Shown: positions 34,464-46,000 of the stretch, piece after piece
Layout: the number at the start of each line of letters is the position of its first letter
Position numbering within the stretch: position 1 is the first letter of the stretch
NCBI RefSeq assembly: GCF_040954645.1
Contig: NC_092807.1
Span: 77,144,021 to 77,208,020, forward strand
Reading direction: 5' to 3'
Length of the DNA: 64,000 nucleotides
Source: Diabrotica undecimpunctata
Taxonomy: Eukaryota > Arthropoda > Insecta > Coleoptera > Chrysomelidae
Translations under genes and position numbers: made by a program
The notes under the pieces: model-generated
Databases searched by the model: none
What the model was told of the DNA's origin: nothing
What the model saw: the letters and a program-made list of their open reading frames with translations, nothing else

Positions 34464-34493
34464 TTGATAAAGGTGGCAAAAAACCACCGAAAG
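34464..34493 (+). ncRNA. Hammerhead-ribozyme-like core, right PLE copy
   Basis: TTGATAA, stem GGTGG/CCACC around an A-rich loop, GAAAGC. It occupies the same place relative to the 3' end (TGATAA about 90 nt before the end) as in the unrelated-in-stem copy at 5128-5157. I could not draw convincing stems I and III. Confidence 0.4.
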
Positions 34494-34587
34494 CTTGGAT
34501 TCAGAATAAATAGTACGCCTTAGCAAAGCTCTATTTTTTGTTGACTACCACACCCAAAAAGAAAAAAGTATTTACATATATATATAC

Positions 34588-36788
34588 TCAACTCCTCTTC
34601 TTTATTAATTAACAGGGTGAATTGTGTAATTGACCATTTATTTCATTTTACTGTAGTGTTTATACGGCTCATTTGATTTTTTTAATTTTTGCATGATACA
34701 GTACACTACTATCAAGCATTCGACTGGTATTAGCTAAACTAAAAAATTCCAGGATTGGCTTTGGAAAAATTAATTTAGGGATTCGTATTAAATATTACAC
34801 CCTGTATATATATTTTTTTTAAAATGCAATAAGTGATTTTCAAACTATATAAATAGCCAATGAAAATGACATATGCGACAATGTTGTCGCACTTTTATTA
34901 AATTTTTAGTGAACGATCAAATCTTACCAAAAATAGAACAACCATAATGAAGTATCAAATTATAAGGTAATTAATTTAAACAAATGTTATAAAATTTCAA
35001 ACATTTTAATTGAAATGATAAACTGAGTCACTATACAACAAAAAAAGTAACTACTAACAATAACGAAGAATAATTTAAAAAAAAAACTAAAAATATGTAC
35101 ATAGTTATGATAAACCCATAAATTAGAACTGGAAAAGATACAATAATGGTAACAAAATAAAGATAATTCAAAATAGATTTTCGAAATGGAACTCTGCAGC
35201 CTGTACACATTTTTGTTGCCGAATTGTTAATTGACGTATTGAATTACGGATACTCTGGGGATCGTTTCTAATAGTATTACAACAATGTATAATTCTATCA
35301 ATTAATTTTTGTCGGTTATTAATATTCACTGCGTAAACTAGTTGCTTCAATCGTCCCCAAATATGGTAATCAACGGGATTGAAATCAGGGGATCTTAAAG
35401 GCCACGAAATAGGACCTGCACGTCCTATCCACCTGTTGACATAAACATTATTGAGATGTTGTCTCACTGCCAGTGAAAAGTGTGGGGGTGCCCCATCATG
35501 CTGAAAATACATCCCTCGGATAGCAACGTTCGCGTTGGCAAGCAAATTCGGCAAAATATTTTGTAGAAAGTTCAAATGGACCTGCCCTGTTATTATATAT
35601 AGATTATTTTTTTGTAAGACTCTCCTTACTTTTGATTGAGTAACATTGAGTTCTCGACTTACTTGTCTAGTGCTTATTGTAGGGTTCATAGTAACGGTCC
35701 ATAATGTCATCTTCCTGCGCTTCATCTACATGTCGCTCTGTTGTTCCACTAGGAAAAGTGCCATTTTCTCGTAAATAATTAAAAACTGACCCAAATGTTG
35801 GATGACTGGGAGTTCGACGATTAGGAAATCTCCTGCGATATTCTCTACTAGCAGCCCTACCATTCCCATTACAGAATCCATAAACAAATATTATGTCTGC
35901 ATATTCTGTGGTCGAAAACTGATGTGGCATTTTGAACGAAAGTAACAAAAGCTCTACCAAAACTAACACAATGTACTTAACGTAGATATGACAGAAGAAA
36001 TATGTATTCTTGTACACATAAATAACAATTGATAATGACAATAATGACAATGGGTATAAAATATCAAGAAACGTTAAACGGTCAACGCTAACCTTCATTT
36101 TAAACTTTTTTAGATTTATTTTTATTTAGTACAGTTGATGCAATGTATTATTATTTGACATAAAATTTTAATCATTTACAATCAACAAAAACTAACACAT
36201 ACAAGAGGTTTGACTTTTTAATCAATTTAATTTATTATTTATCGAAAATAATGCCCCAATACGATCTACGAGTAAAAATTTAAAATTGAAAAACAATTGA
36301 TTCTATCGTAGAGATAATACAAAGTGACAGTAAAGATGTTAATTTTCTACGTATTAGATTATGTTGTAGGAACTCATTTTAATTAAAATATTAATTGTTT
36401 AAATTAATACCTTATAATTTGATACTTCATTATGGTTGTTCTATTTTTGGTAAGACTTGATCGTTCACTAAAAATTTAATAAAAGTGCGACAACATTGTC
36501 GCATATGTCGTTTTCATTGGCTATTTATGTAGTTTGAAAATCACTTATTGCATTTTAAAAAAAATATATACAGGGTGTAATATTTAATACGAATCCCTAA
36601 ATTAATTTTTCCAAAGCCAGTCCTGGAATTTTTTAGTTTAGCTAATACCAGTCGAATGCTTGATAGTAGTGTACTGTATCATGCAAAAATTAAAAAAATC
36701 AAATGAGCCGTATAAACACTACAGTAAAATGAAATAAATGGTCAATTACACAAATCACCCTGTTAATTAATAAAGAAGAGGAGTTGAC
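34588..36788 (-). mobile_element. Mariner-superfamily element between inverted repeats of about 395 bp
   Basis: The left arm 34588-34984 and right arm 36394-36788 are near-exact inverted copies, from CTCAACTCCTCTTC inward to TTAATTTAAACAA. Within each arm an outer unit of about 195 bp is bounded by ACAGGGTGAATTG on one side and TATTACACCCTGT on the other. The arm can therefore be read as a MITE-like unit joined to a TIR of about 180 bp that starts ACAGGGTGTAATA. The centre carries an internally deleted transposase. Confidence 0.85.
35168..35930 (-). pseudogene. Mariner-type transposase (DUF4817-like HTH, partial DDE), internally deleted
   Basis: Starts [18 protein letters not shown] at 35930, then [18 protein letters not shown], the helix-turn-helix found in the other DUF4817-like genes here. 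After a frameshift near 35700-35725 a second HTH ([18 protein letters not shown]) follows. The sequence then jumps from NNLYIIT to GQVHLNFLQNILP, so the region holding the first catalytic Asp is deleted. The second (FQHDGAPPHF) and third (SPDFNPVDYHIWG) Asp motifs remain, 41 residues apart by my count. Without the first Asp the enzyme cannot be active. Likely a non-autonomous derivative once moved by a relative. Confidence 0.88.
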
Positions 36789-36796
36789 ATTTTTTA

Positions 36797-36875
36797 GTGG
36801 CCACATGATATACTCCCTGAGGGACTCTACGTATGGTAGAAGTATGTAAAGTTCCTCATGACTCACCCTGTATAT
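36797..36875 (-). mobile_element. Terminal fragment of another mariner-type element
   Basis: Ends CTCACCCTGTA against (TA)n; the complement starts ACAGGGTGAGTCATGAGG, the typical beginning of TIRs in this superfamily. No partner end is present, so only about 80 bp survive. Confidence 0.55.
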
Positions 36876-36906
36876 ATATGTATATATATATATATATATA
36901 TATACA

Positions 36907-36957
<51 letters not shown>
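36871..36957. repeat. (TA)n microsatellite, interrupted
   Basis: TA run with GTA/CATA breaks. It abuts the outer end of LTR B. Confidence 0.95.
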
Positions 36958-36958
<1 letters not shown>

Positions 36959-38022
36959 TGTTATGATTGTTTATTTTGACTTTAATCTTAGTTTATTGAG
37001 CCAATAAAAAAATATAACTTATTTGTTATCAAAAGTAAAATAAACTCCTTATATTACCTGTGTTCGATGGATTCAAAGATTTTCTAGTTGTCTTTTATCG
37101 GGATAGAGAAGAAGGATAAGAATAAAAAAATAATATTATATTACAAAAATTTACGTTTCTTTATTTTATATGAACGAATAAAACAATTATCAAATTCTGT
37201 CGTTAGTTGTATGTTGGAACATACCCAGAAAAATCCAGTCTCCTCAACGATGTGATCTCTCCTTTTTGGCACCTAGGCTCCTTCCTAACGTCTCTGCAAA
37301 CCTGCTGCACTAACCAAAAACACCTGATGCACTTCTCCAAAAACTCAACTACTTATTTATGACACAAGGACCTCCTTTTGTCAACTTGATGCCGTAAAAC
37401 TACTTTCACAAATCTTCACAAAATGCCAACGGTAGATACAAGGACCTCTTTCAATCTACTTGCTATCTCCTTCTGCAAAACTATTCAATCCCTTTCACAA
37501 TGCCGGTATCCAACTCACGAACCACACCCTATCTTGAGACAAACGACTGTTTCCTTCGATGACCAAATTATAACTGACTTCTCCCGTTCTCATGATCGAC
37601 TCACAAATTCCCATTTAAAAACGACCGTCCAATCAAAAGCTCAAATTGTGTTTACCATGATTTTGGAAAAGCCTAATTTCGGTTTCAGAGAAAAACTAAA
37701 TAGCTTACTTTAAAATTGGTTTTGTCAATACACAATTTATACATATTTCAAAAGATTAGAATATGGTCATTTAATACTCGATTATACAAACAATGAAAAG
37801 ATTAACTTACAGGTAAAATGTCTTCTAATTCTAAACAAAGGTTTTTTGATAATTTTGTTTGAAACGGAAAAAGATCGTTTGCCAAACAAATTTCTATACT
37901 TATCTACACTAAATCTTATCTTAAATTACTATATACAATTTGTTTATATTGATATCTTAAAATTTTATTTCGATGGATTTTTTTATTTATTTTTCTTTGG
38001 TTGGGAAAGAAGAAACATAACA
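36959..38022 (-). repeat. LTR B, left (3' LTR, 1064 bp)
   Basis: TGTTATG...CATAACA. Compared with the right LTR it lacks about 262 bp (at about 37205, between GTCGTTA and GTTGTATG). Other differences are scattered point changes. The polypurine tract AAAGGCGGGGATT adjoins at 38023 on the minus strand. Confidence 0.9.
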
Positions 38023-38335
38023 AATCCCCGCCTTTGTATATGATAAAAATTACTGAATTATGCAGGGATTTTTCTCTATGCAAAAACAATACCAGTATTT
38101 TATTCATAATATTTGTAAACATCGTTGATATTATAAATTCCCCTAATCTTGCTGATTCTATGTGCTTCAACTCATAACTATTGATCCCATTCTCATTGTT
38201 TACTATGTACGGACCCTCAAAAACAGGCATTAACTTTCCGCACACGTTGCTAGGTATGTTGAACACGCGCAATGCTCTCACCATAACCTTCTGACCTTTT
38301 TTGAAAGTAATTGGTCTTCTTTTCCTATTTTGGTC
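38023..38335 (-). pseudogene. Integrase C-terminal part of element B
   Basis: The frame runs from the element C junction (QDQNRKRRPITFKKGQKV) through MVRALRVFNIPSNV and the GPY-like motif FEGPYIVNNENG to ARLGEFIISTMFTN. It belongs to the integrase interrupted at 50531. It aligns with D at 62971-63250, where the end reads ARIRGIFNIHDVYKYHE; a small shift in B alters that tail. Confidence 0.85.
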
Positions 38336-38339
38336 TTGC

Positions 38340-39811
38340 TATTACCGATGAAACAAGCATAAAGCTAATTGTTGCACATTAAAAGGGAAAAGCCTGAGAT
38401 GGTGAAGCCAATATTAGAAATTATGTAAGATTTATGGTTGAATAAAATTTAAAATTAATTAATTATTATTTAAATAAGGTTAAATAAAGGGAATGTAACC
38501 AATGCAAAAGAAAATATAAAATTTACTTGAAGTACTACAATGGAATAGGCTTAGCTCAAAAGAATGAGAGTAGTGCTCAGAGAGGAGGTTGGCACGTTTC
38601 CTTGCCTGTAGTAACCTAAGATAGTTAGATCAATCCTAAGATGATCTTGAGATGGGCGCCAGGGTGAATTTTGAATATCACACCAATTTGGGGTATATGT
38701 AGTTATATATTAACTGAACAATAAAAGATGATAGGAAACAAATAAAAATCAGAAATGCTTTATACACTATATTCCAATCTTATGTACTATCCCAACCCTA
38801 TACTTATATACACTAACCAATTATTAAAATATATCCCCAAAATATATTTACAAAAAAAACAGTTACCTAAAAATATGACCCAAAATATAATTATATACAA
38901 AAATTGGTCTACCCAGTTCTCTAACAATGAGATAAAATGATCTGGGATTACTGTTTAGGATAACTCACTTGGAGTAAATAGTAATTAATATTAGAAAATA
39001 ATTAAATACTTATATAAGTTACAAAAAGGGCAGTTTAAAAATCTGAGACTAGTCAGTTAAGACACTAGAACAATACATACATCAATTTAACAAAATAAAG
39101 GTACGTACTAGTGACCATAAAATGGGATAATGTATCCTGACCACTTATCATAAGGGTTATGTAAAATATTAATAACGAAATAAATACAAAGTAAATAGAG
39201 AATGACAAAATTCAAACAAGTAAAAAGATTCAACAAGTTGAGGGTACTACCCAGGGATTGTGCACAAACCTGTTTGTAACCCACTTAGACTGAAGGCCTA
39301 AGTATCCAAGTATATATTATAAAAAAAAATTGAAATTTAAATTATAAAGTTAATAAAATATAATGGTTCTTAGTAACTCTTTTGTTGGAAAGGGAGTTAC
39401 TTAATCTGCTGTCCAGTGTTCAGGTAGTGGATGGGCTCTAAGATGGATCAGCCTATGCTCCGTGTATCAGCCTTTAAGGACTGGCAGACCAACCAAGTGT
39501 TGTAATTCTTTCTCCCAAATCAAATAATCTCCTTTTCCCAAATAAAAATGTACTTCTTCCCCAAATCAAAAAAAAATCTTGTGTCCCAAATAAAAATGTG
39601 ATTCTTCCCCAAATTAAAACTTCTTTCCAAATAAAATGAAATGCCAGACTTGGAAGTTGGAGCCGGCAGGCTATATGAAAAGAAAACTTTTTTTTATTCT
39701 GTGTTCTTGTATTTAATATCTAGTTTTTGTTCTAGTAACAAAAACTGGAATATATTTGCCATTAGGTGACCTTGGCTCAAAAATTACTGCACTGCAATAT
39801 ATTATAATTTG

Positions 39812-39875
<64 letters not shown>

Positions 39876-40361
39876 GGAATGATATTTGGATATTTGTAGT
39901 AAGCTGAGAAGATTTAGACGATTGGGAACTGGCAAATTTAAATGGAAGATGTGTGATAACTTACCAGAACTAATTTGGGAGTTTTATTTTCTATAAACCA
40001 ACGTAACTTCTTAATGACAAACTAAATACGTCTTAAACAACAATAAAAATATTCTTCACCTTTCCCCCAAAAAAAAAACAATAAAATAACTTAAATTCTT
40101 TTTTTTTTTACTCCCTTCAAGTACTGCCTGCCGCAAACTCAACAACTCATCTCCTTCAAGTTCTGTTACAAAATGGCCATTACATTATTCTTTTTCCCTT
40201 TTGACGAGGGAATCGATTATCTTATCATCGATAATCATAATAATGAAATATGAGATCGTATTGTGGGTTGCATACTCCAACGGCGGCAGATTAGTAGTTA
40301 ATGTAGGGATTCGGTTTGCTAACGTTCAAAATTTTAGATTATTAACGATCGTATCATTACA
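38340..40361 (-). repeat. LTR C, left (3' LTR)
   Basis: Contains a (TA)n tract at about 39812-39868. The 61-codon plus-strand frame inside both LTR copies (38755-38940) is chance. Confidence 0.93.
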
Positions 40362-40824
40362 ATCTCCTACAACTCGGGAAAAAAAAGAAAAGCCATTTTC
40401 TTTTTTTTTTCTTACTGGGAACCCAATTATTGAAGATAGTAAACCCATTAAATGGTCTGTAGCTATTAAATGACATGTGGACTGACTTACTTATAAACAT
40501 ACCTCTAGGTGCATAACGAAAAGCTAAAGGTAATTTTTTTTTTAAATATTGAATTAAAACATACTAAGTTGTTTAAACTGTGGAAACCACATTTAAAGGA
40601 ATAAACACTAGCTAAAAATAATTGACAGTAATCACACACTGTGAGATTAAACATTTGTGTGAATACTAAACTACATAATATAGTGACTCAGATACTGCTC
40701 TGATCACATATAATTCATTGCACAGAGTCTTTCATCTGTGACTTACCTAATAACTGATAAACCAAAAATTGTTGAAGTCAATCTAGCGGATTTAATAAAA
40801 CCCCATATAATTGCTTCAACTCCA

Positions 40825-41310
40825 CAAACACTCAACTACCACTAAAAGTAGGAGCAAACAAAATATACACTCACATAATCGAAATAACTAACAACTTCTA
40901 TCTGTACACCGAACTCGAACGATTAAAAATAACCACAAATTTAAGAGCTGTGTAAGACAAGTCGTAACACTCTACCACCATTAAAAGTAGGAGTGACCAA
41001 AACACACACCAAATATAAATAAAGTATCTAACAACTTCCACCTTTACATCGGACTCGAACGATTAGAAATAACCACAAATTTAAGAGCCGTGTAAAAGGA
41101 GTTGCAGCACTCTACCACCAATAAAGATAGGAGTGACAAAAAATACATACCAAATATAACCAAATAAATAACAACTTTTACTTTTACAAAAGACTCGAAC
41201 GATTAAAAAAAATAACCACAAATTTAAGAGTCTCGTAAAAGGAGTTGTAACACTCTGCTACCAATAAAGGTAGGAGTGACCAAAATAGATACCAAATGTA
41301 ACTCCACATA
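40825..41310. repeat. Tandem repeat, about 140-bp unit, 3.5 copies
   Basis: ACTCGAACGATTA recurs at 40913, 41053 and 41193, and ACTC(T)ACCAC.A..AAAG.TAGGAG recurs at about 40830, 40969, 41109 and 41252. It lies in the 3' noncoding part of element C, between pol and the 3' LTR. Units differ by about 10-15%. Possible roles (RNA packaging, protein binding) are unknown. Confidence 0.9.
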
Positions 41311-43063
41311 CTCAGATAATTATCGCTGAATGGGTAAGATAGACCAAGTTGACTCAACAAGGGACACCAGATTTATATATATTGCATATCCAAGGTGAGA
41401 CAATCATACAGATTTTATAACTATTCGCAATATAACAACTAAACTCAAATAAAATTGAACATGTCGACCACCACATTAATACGGATGTAACAATGTAATA
41501 AAAACAATGGTAGCAAGAGCCAGATCCAAAATCGATTCTACCCTAGATAACAGATTCACTTAATATATCCAAGGAGAACAATCAGGCTCAATTAAGATTT
41601 CTTGCTACACAATAAGTACCCTTAAGCTATAACAAATGATAAAGTATACTGTGTACCAGGTGACTACACAATGACTGAGATGATATTGGATTGTAAGAGA
41701 CAATTCGCCTATCTTCAGTTCACATGCTGTTATGAAGTCAAACCATCATAGAAAATAATCGGTGTTATAGTCCTTAACTAGTATACAGCCATAATCTGGC
41801 ATTCAATAATGTTTCGTTGACTAGGCGGAACATCCGGAAGAATCCCAACTCATCTTCCTAGGACTCCCTTTCGTGTCCTTGAAAATTACTAAAACCCAGA
41901 TTAGTGCATAACCAGCAAATTCTACACACCAAGAAGATGAATGGTTATGACCATTTATATGAACTAATGAAGGTATAGGTACCAGTATGGAATTATCAAG
42001 ACAAATATAAATAACTCATTCTGGAATTCTGTAACTATAGCATAAAGCTACAATGGATGAATAAGGATAGCCAGAAGAAGAGCACATCAGATGTTGGTGA
42101 CATCCCTATTAACGTATTAACCATAAAATAGTCGACGACAGAAACACATACTAAAATGAATTTGTAGGGAAAGTTAGGTTTCAACTAAAATATCCATTTG
42201 TCCATTATACAAGAACATCGTTAAAGGTATCTATATTATAAAAGGTCTAAACTTAGTGAGCTAAATAAACTAAACGGTTAACTACAGTGAGAATACCATA
42301 ACTTATAATCAATAGTTTGATTAAAAAAAAATGAGTAGACTGAAGACAGATAAATCTAAAATGTTTGATACATAATATAAAGACTATATTTAACTATACT
42401 ATCAGGAGATCTAACATCTGGGAAGATGTGTATATCATAACGACAAAAACCATGAGCTATGAAATCCGCCCCTTATCGAGGTACCAATTGATAAGGTTGA
42501 CAGGTTTCGAACCCACGTTCTACACCGTTAAACAACACAGCCAGCATTTGCCAAAGATGAGTAATCTCAACACTTTGTATCTCTATGCATCTCAACATAT
42601 ATTAAGACAGTATAGTGAATCGACTGGGGTTGACTTTAGTAAATCAACTTGTTTCCGATTCCTTATAAATATAAGTTAACTATATAGTATTCCTCAACTG
42701 TATAGTATTAAGGCTAGATAGACCAAATGAAAATAATAACCTTTCAGACTAATACTAAATTTTATACTAACTTTCTCGATACAAATATCAAAATCGTAAC
42801 CAACATACATAAAACATACCCAAACCGTATGAAAACAACTATGTACCAAGGATGACAGTTCTGTACCAGTATTTACGCTATATAATTATGTAAAAATTAC
42901 TATTTAACTATCAATAAAAATTTAGTAGTAACAAAATTCAAAATAAATCAACGTAGCATTTATCCGGGGTTTTCAAATCAAAATCCTATCCAAATCCTAA
43001 TCATGAACCAATCAAGTATTACCAAAAAAAAATTAGAAGGAGGAATTAACTTAAGCAAGGTTG
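41311..43063 (-). other. Noncoding 3' region of element C
   Basis: About 1.75 kb between the tandem repeat and the pol stop. No envelope-like ORF with signal peptide or membrane segment is present on the minus strand. A B-box-like GGTTTCGAACC (about 42502) is isolated. I see no other feature. Confidence 0.6.
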
Positions 43064-46000
43064 TTAAGTTACGTCTTCTTCTGATGATGAAGAGTCCAAA
43101 TCATTGACAGTATTATCTGGCAGTAAATCCTTCACGTGGAATTGACCGATACGTTTGTTAGACAAACTATCTTTCAGTTCATAGACTAAAGGAGAAATTA
43201 CCTTACTGACAATACAAGGAATGTATTTCTGACAGAACTTGGCAGAAATCGCATTTCCCTTGCTAGACTTAACGAAGTTCCGTTTCAATACTCGATCGCC
43301 AACAAAGAATCGCAAGTCTCTTTTTCTCAGATTATAATGACCTCGTGATCGAAGGTAAGAAGATTTCAACTTCTTCCTAATATCGGCAAAGATCGGGGGT
43401 AGGTGCTGAAGATCATCTAACCGATGGAGGTTCTCTGAAATTTGAGGAAGATTTACAGAATTGTCTGAAATTAAACCAAAATAATCACCGGATAAAGACA
43501 CGTTTCTGCCAAAATTTAGATAAGCTGGAGAACATTTAATAATCTCATGGACAGACGTTCTTATAGCCTGAGCTATGGAATGGATGTATTGGTCCCACGC
43601 TCGATGGTCTTCGTAAGTATAAGATCTTAAAGCAGTCACGATACTGCGGTTCACACGTTCGCTATGGTTCGCCTGTGGATGATATGCAGCGTTATAAAAA
43701 ATCTTTTGTACCTTATATTTACTGAGGAGGTCTTTAAAGGCCTTAGATACAAACTGAGGACCATTATCACACGATACTATTTGTGGAACACCAAATAACA
43801 AGAAGACTTGCTCCTCTAAATATTTAATAATAGCAGGAACAGTAGCCTTACGAAGAGGAAAAACTAAAGGAAATTTTGTGAAATAATCAACGACTACCAA
43901 ACAATATGTATTCCCATTGTAACTACGGGGGTACGGTCCAATAAGATCCATAGAAATCATCTGCCATGGGAAGTTAATGTTCCTAAAGGAACCCATTAAT
44001 TCAGCTTGTGGCATATTCCTGGGATTGCATGTAGCACAAACTTTACATCTGGATATATATCGCTTAATTGTATACCTCATGCCAGGCCAATAATATAATT
44101 CAGCTATTCTACTAAACGTTTTATAAAAACCAAAGTTACCTGCTGTCACATTATAATGAAATGTAGTCAAGATTTCATCCCTATTTGCTGTGGGGACTAC
44201 TATTTTCCAATCCGACATATTACTTAAAACTTCTGTGGAACTAACAATATGTTTGTAAAGAACATTGTTTTCCACTTTGAAATCAGGATACCGATCCGGT
44301 TCTTGAGCAACCCTAATCAACATCTTTTGATACCATTTATCTGGAATTAAAGTAGACACATCAAGAAGGTTAACATCAAAGGTACGAGACAAGGCATCAG
44401 CTACTACGGCACCATTGGCTTTGCGATGTACAATGTTGTAATCAAAAGCTGATAGTTTGCAAATCCAACGGGATAAACGTTGTGATGGGTTACGCATGGA
44501 ATGTAGCCATAATAAAGAGCTATGATCGGTAATGAGTGTGCACTTACTACCCTCTAAATAATACCGGAATGCCTCTAAGCCATGAATAATAGCTAGGAGT
44601 TCACGCTCTGTAGTCGAATAGTTCTTCTGAGCCTTGTTGAGTTTCTTACTAGTGTAAGCTATAGGGTGTTCCGCTCCATCTTTCATCTGAAAGAGGACAC
44701 CACCTGAAGCGGTATTGGAACAATCTGTCATGAGATAAAAGTGTTCGTTAAAATCTGGAGACATCATGACAGGAGCACTAGTGAGATCTTCTTTAATAAG
44801 CCGGAAAGCATCATCGGCTTCAGAAGTCCAGGTAATAGTCTGGCCCTTTTTCCTATTTTTAAGGAGATCAGTAAGTGGAGACAATAAGGTGGAGTAGGAA
44901 GGTACGAACCTACGATAATACCCACACATTCCCAAGATCCTACGTAGTTGGGTAGTGGTTTTCGGTATTGGAAAATCCTTGATAGCAGTTACCTTATCAG
45001 GATCTGTCTGCAAACCTCGACTATCGACAACATATCCCAAAAACTTAAGATTAGGACGACAGAAGTTACATTTTTCTATATTAACTGTTAAATTTGCCTC
45101 TTTAAGGCGAGAAAATACTTTCTCTAAAATCTCAATATGTAAATCAAAATCAGGAGTGACAACTATAATGTCATCTAAGTAATAAAACACATATGGTTCC
45201 AATTGTGGACCGATGACTAAGTCCATCAGACGACACATGGTCTGAGGAGCTGACACAAGACCAAAAGGCATAGTAACAAATTGAAATAAACCTTTACCAC
45301 TGACAGCAAAAGCAGTATATTTCATACTTTCTTCACTTAAAGGAATTTGTAGAAATGCTTTGGATAAATCAATAGAAGAGATATACTTGGCTCTCCGGAG
45401 TTTGCTTAAGATGACATCGATTCTAGGGATAGGATAGGCATCCCTGTTAGCAGTGATACTATTTAGCTTACGACCGCCAAAACAAACTCTGAAGGATCCA
45501 TCCTTCTTTTTAGTTAACCAAAGTGGACTACAATAAGAAGAAGTCGATGGTTCTATAATATTTAAAGAAAGCATTGAATCAATCTCTTTTCCCACGTCTG
45601 CGTGCCACGCTTGAGGTATAGGATATTGATATTGTCTAAATGGAGTAGACGTATTTACCTCAATGGTGTGCGAAATTAGAGAGGTACGGCCTAATTTGTC
45701 TTTCGAAGAGATCGATGAAAATTTGGACATAATGGCCTCTAATTGTTTCTGCTGTGAAACTGATAAACTAAAGAAATCATGGATGACAGTAAGAGTGGAT
45801 AAATTCAGTGGAGAAATACACAAAGAAAAATCTGAACAATCTAAGGTACTATTAAATATATTCAGAAAATCCATGGCAAGTATTATAGAATTTTGTACTG
45901 AAGGAATTATATAAAACGTAATGTTTCTCCTGATATTAGCCACTAAAATTTCGGTTTCAAATTTACCTACTATAGATTGGATTGTTCCATCTGCAGTTGA

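Larger units (their letters stand above)
31147..34580. mobile_element. Palindromic pair of Penelope-like elements, head to head
   Basis: The left arm (31147 to about 32857) and right arm (about 32868 to 34580) are inverted copies of about 1.7 kb with only scattered differences. They meet at a spacer of about 20 nt near 32850-32880. Each arm is a 5'-truncated PLE starting just before the RT YVDD motif and running through the GIY-YIG domain and 3' region. The 5' ends face each other; both 3' ends point outward and stop at ATATATGTAAATACTT beside TA-rich sequence. Distinct indels in each arm show that it is not a mere sequencing mirror. Confidence 0.9.

Noticed and set aside
38755..38940. 61-codon ORF present twice (also 48923-49108)
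   Set aside because: It is inside the LTRs of element C; duplicated by the LTR, low-complexity and without motifs.
40825..41310. CRISPR-like array
   Set aside because: Units of 140 bp are repeated whole without unique spacers; this is a plain tandem repeat in a eukaryotic LTR element.
42365..42679. 104-codon plus-strand ORF in the 3' region of element C
   Set aside because: Opposite strand to the element, no domain; includes a B-box-like GGTTTCGAACC, but no A box at the right distance, so neither gene nor tRNA.
41311..43063. Envelope gene of element C
   Set aside because: No minus-strand ORF with signal peptide, furin site or membrane segment between pol and the 3' LTR.
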